Positions 63,778-64,000 of a stretch of 64,000 nt of DNA are shown in pieces. Under the pieces are notes generated by a model. That model saw nothing but the letters and a program-made list of their open reading frames with translations. It ran no database searches and was not told the origin of the DNA. A program made the translations under genes and the position numbers. The stretch is from Microbacteriaceae bacterium. Lineage in GTDB: Bacteria; Actinomycetota; Actinomycetes; Actinomycetales; Microbacteriaceae. The stretch spans positions 1 to 64,000 of the forward strand of contig JAIXXG010000107.1 in assembly GCA_027490915.1 (NCBI GenBank). The letters are read 5' to 3'. Within the stretch, counting starts at the first letter, position 1, and the number at the start of each line of letters is the position of its first letter.

Positions 63778-64000
63778 CGCGACCTCCCGAGGGCTACCTC
63801 ATCCCGGCCACCTCCGTCGTCGTGCCTGCCCGTATCGCGCGACTGCTGATGGAGCACGCCCTCGAGGGCTTCCGCGTTCGCTGGCACGGCGTCGACCCCG
63901 AGCTCGACACCGTCCTCACCGCCCTCGCCATCGCCGGCCGCCGCTGGGCTCTCGCCAGTACCGACCGCGGAACTGCAGTGGCGGCCGCACCGGAACTCAG
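63774..64000 (+). CDS. Hypothetical protein, truncated by window end
   Basis: ATGA overlap with upstream gene, open to window end. Confidence 0.55.
   Translation, partial: MTRPPEGYLIPATSVVVPARIARLLMEHALEGFRVRWHGVDPELDTVLTALAIAGRRWALASTDRGTAVAAAPEL

Larger units (their letters stand above)
59573..64000. mobile_element. Left end of an integrated element adjacent to tRNA-Ser (continues past window)
   Basis: Integrase reading toward tRNA 3' end, repressor, HTH gene, second recombinase, iteron-like repeats. Confidence 0.8.

Overview
High-GC actinobacterial chromosome segment, probably Microbacteriaceae judging from gene content and order. Most of it is ordinary core genome. The span of about 36.3-53.8 kb is an actinobacterial core block: ppa-tilS-hpt-ftsH-folE-folP/folB fusion-folK-DUF3180-two PH-domain genes-DUF2520-panC-lysS-...-clpC. 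Other recognisable genes are cysK-cysE, recQ, katG, radA, an M23 and an NlpC/P60 peptidoglycan hydrolase, terC, a tocopherol-cyclase-like gene and argA. RNA genes are tRNA-Phe, tRNA-Asp and tRNA-Glu in a cluster, and tRNA-Ser(CGA). The right end (about 59.57-64.0 kb) is the start of an integrated element next to tRNA-Ser: integrase, XRE repressor, small HTH gene, a second tyrosine recombinase, and a gene carrying an iteron-like array. The most interesting non-coding signals are: (1) a yybP-ykoY-type (Mn2+) riboswitch candidate upstream of terC, whose P1 strand overlaps an anti-Shine-Dalgarno hairpin; (2) a family of intergenic inverted repeats with conserved ends and variable but self-complementary middles (CTTCC-N7-CGGA ... 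TCCG-N7'-GGAAG); (3) CCCC-N4-GGGG palindromes upstream of three genes for exported, membrane-anchored proteins, two of them with identical spacing to a -10-like hexamer; (4) many TA-N3-T hexamers 6-7 nt before start codons, suggesting leaderless transcription; (5) GTACG-N5-CGTAC iteron-like repeats in the mobile element. Everything was read by eye. No homology search or folding program was run.
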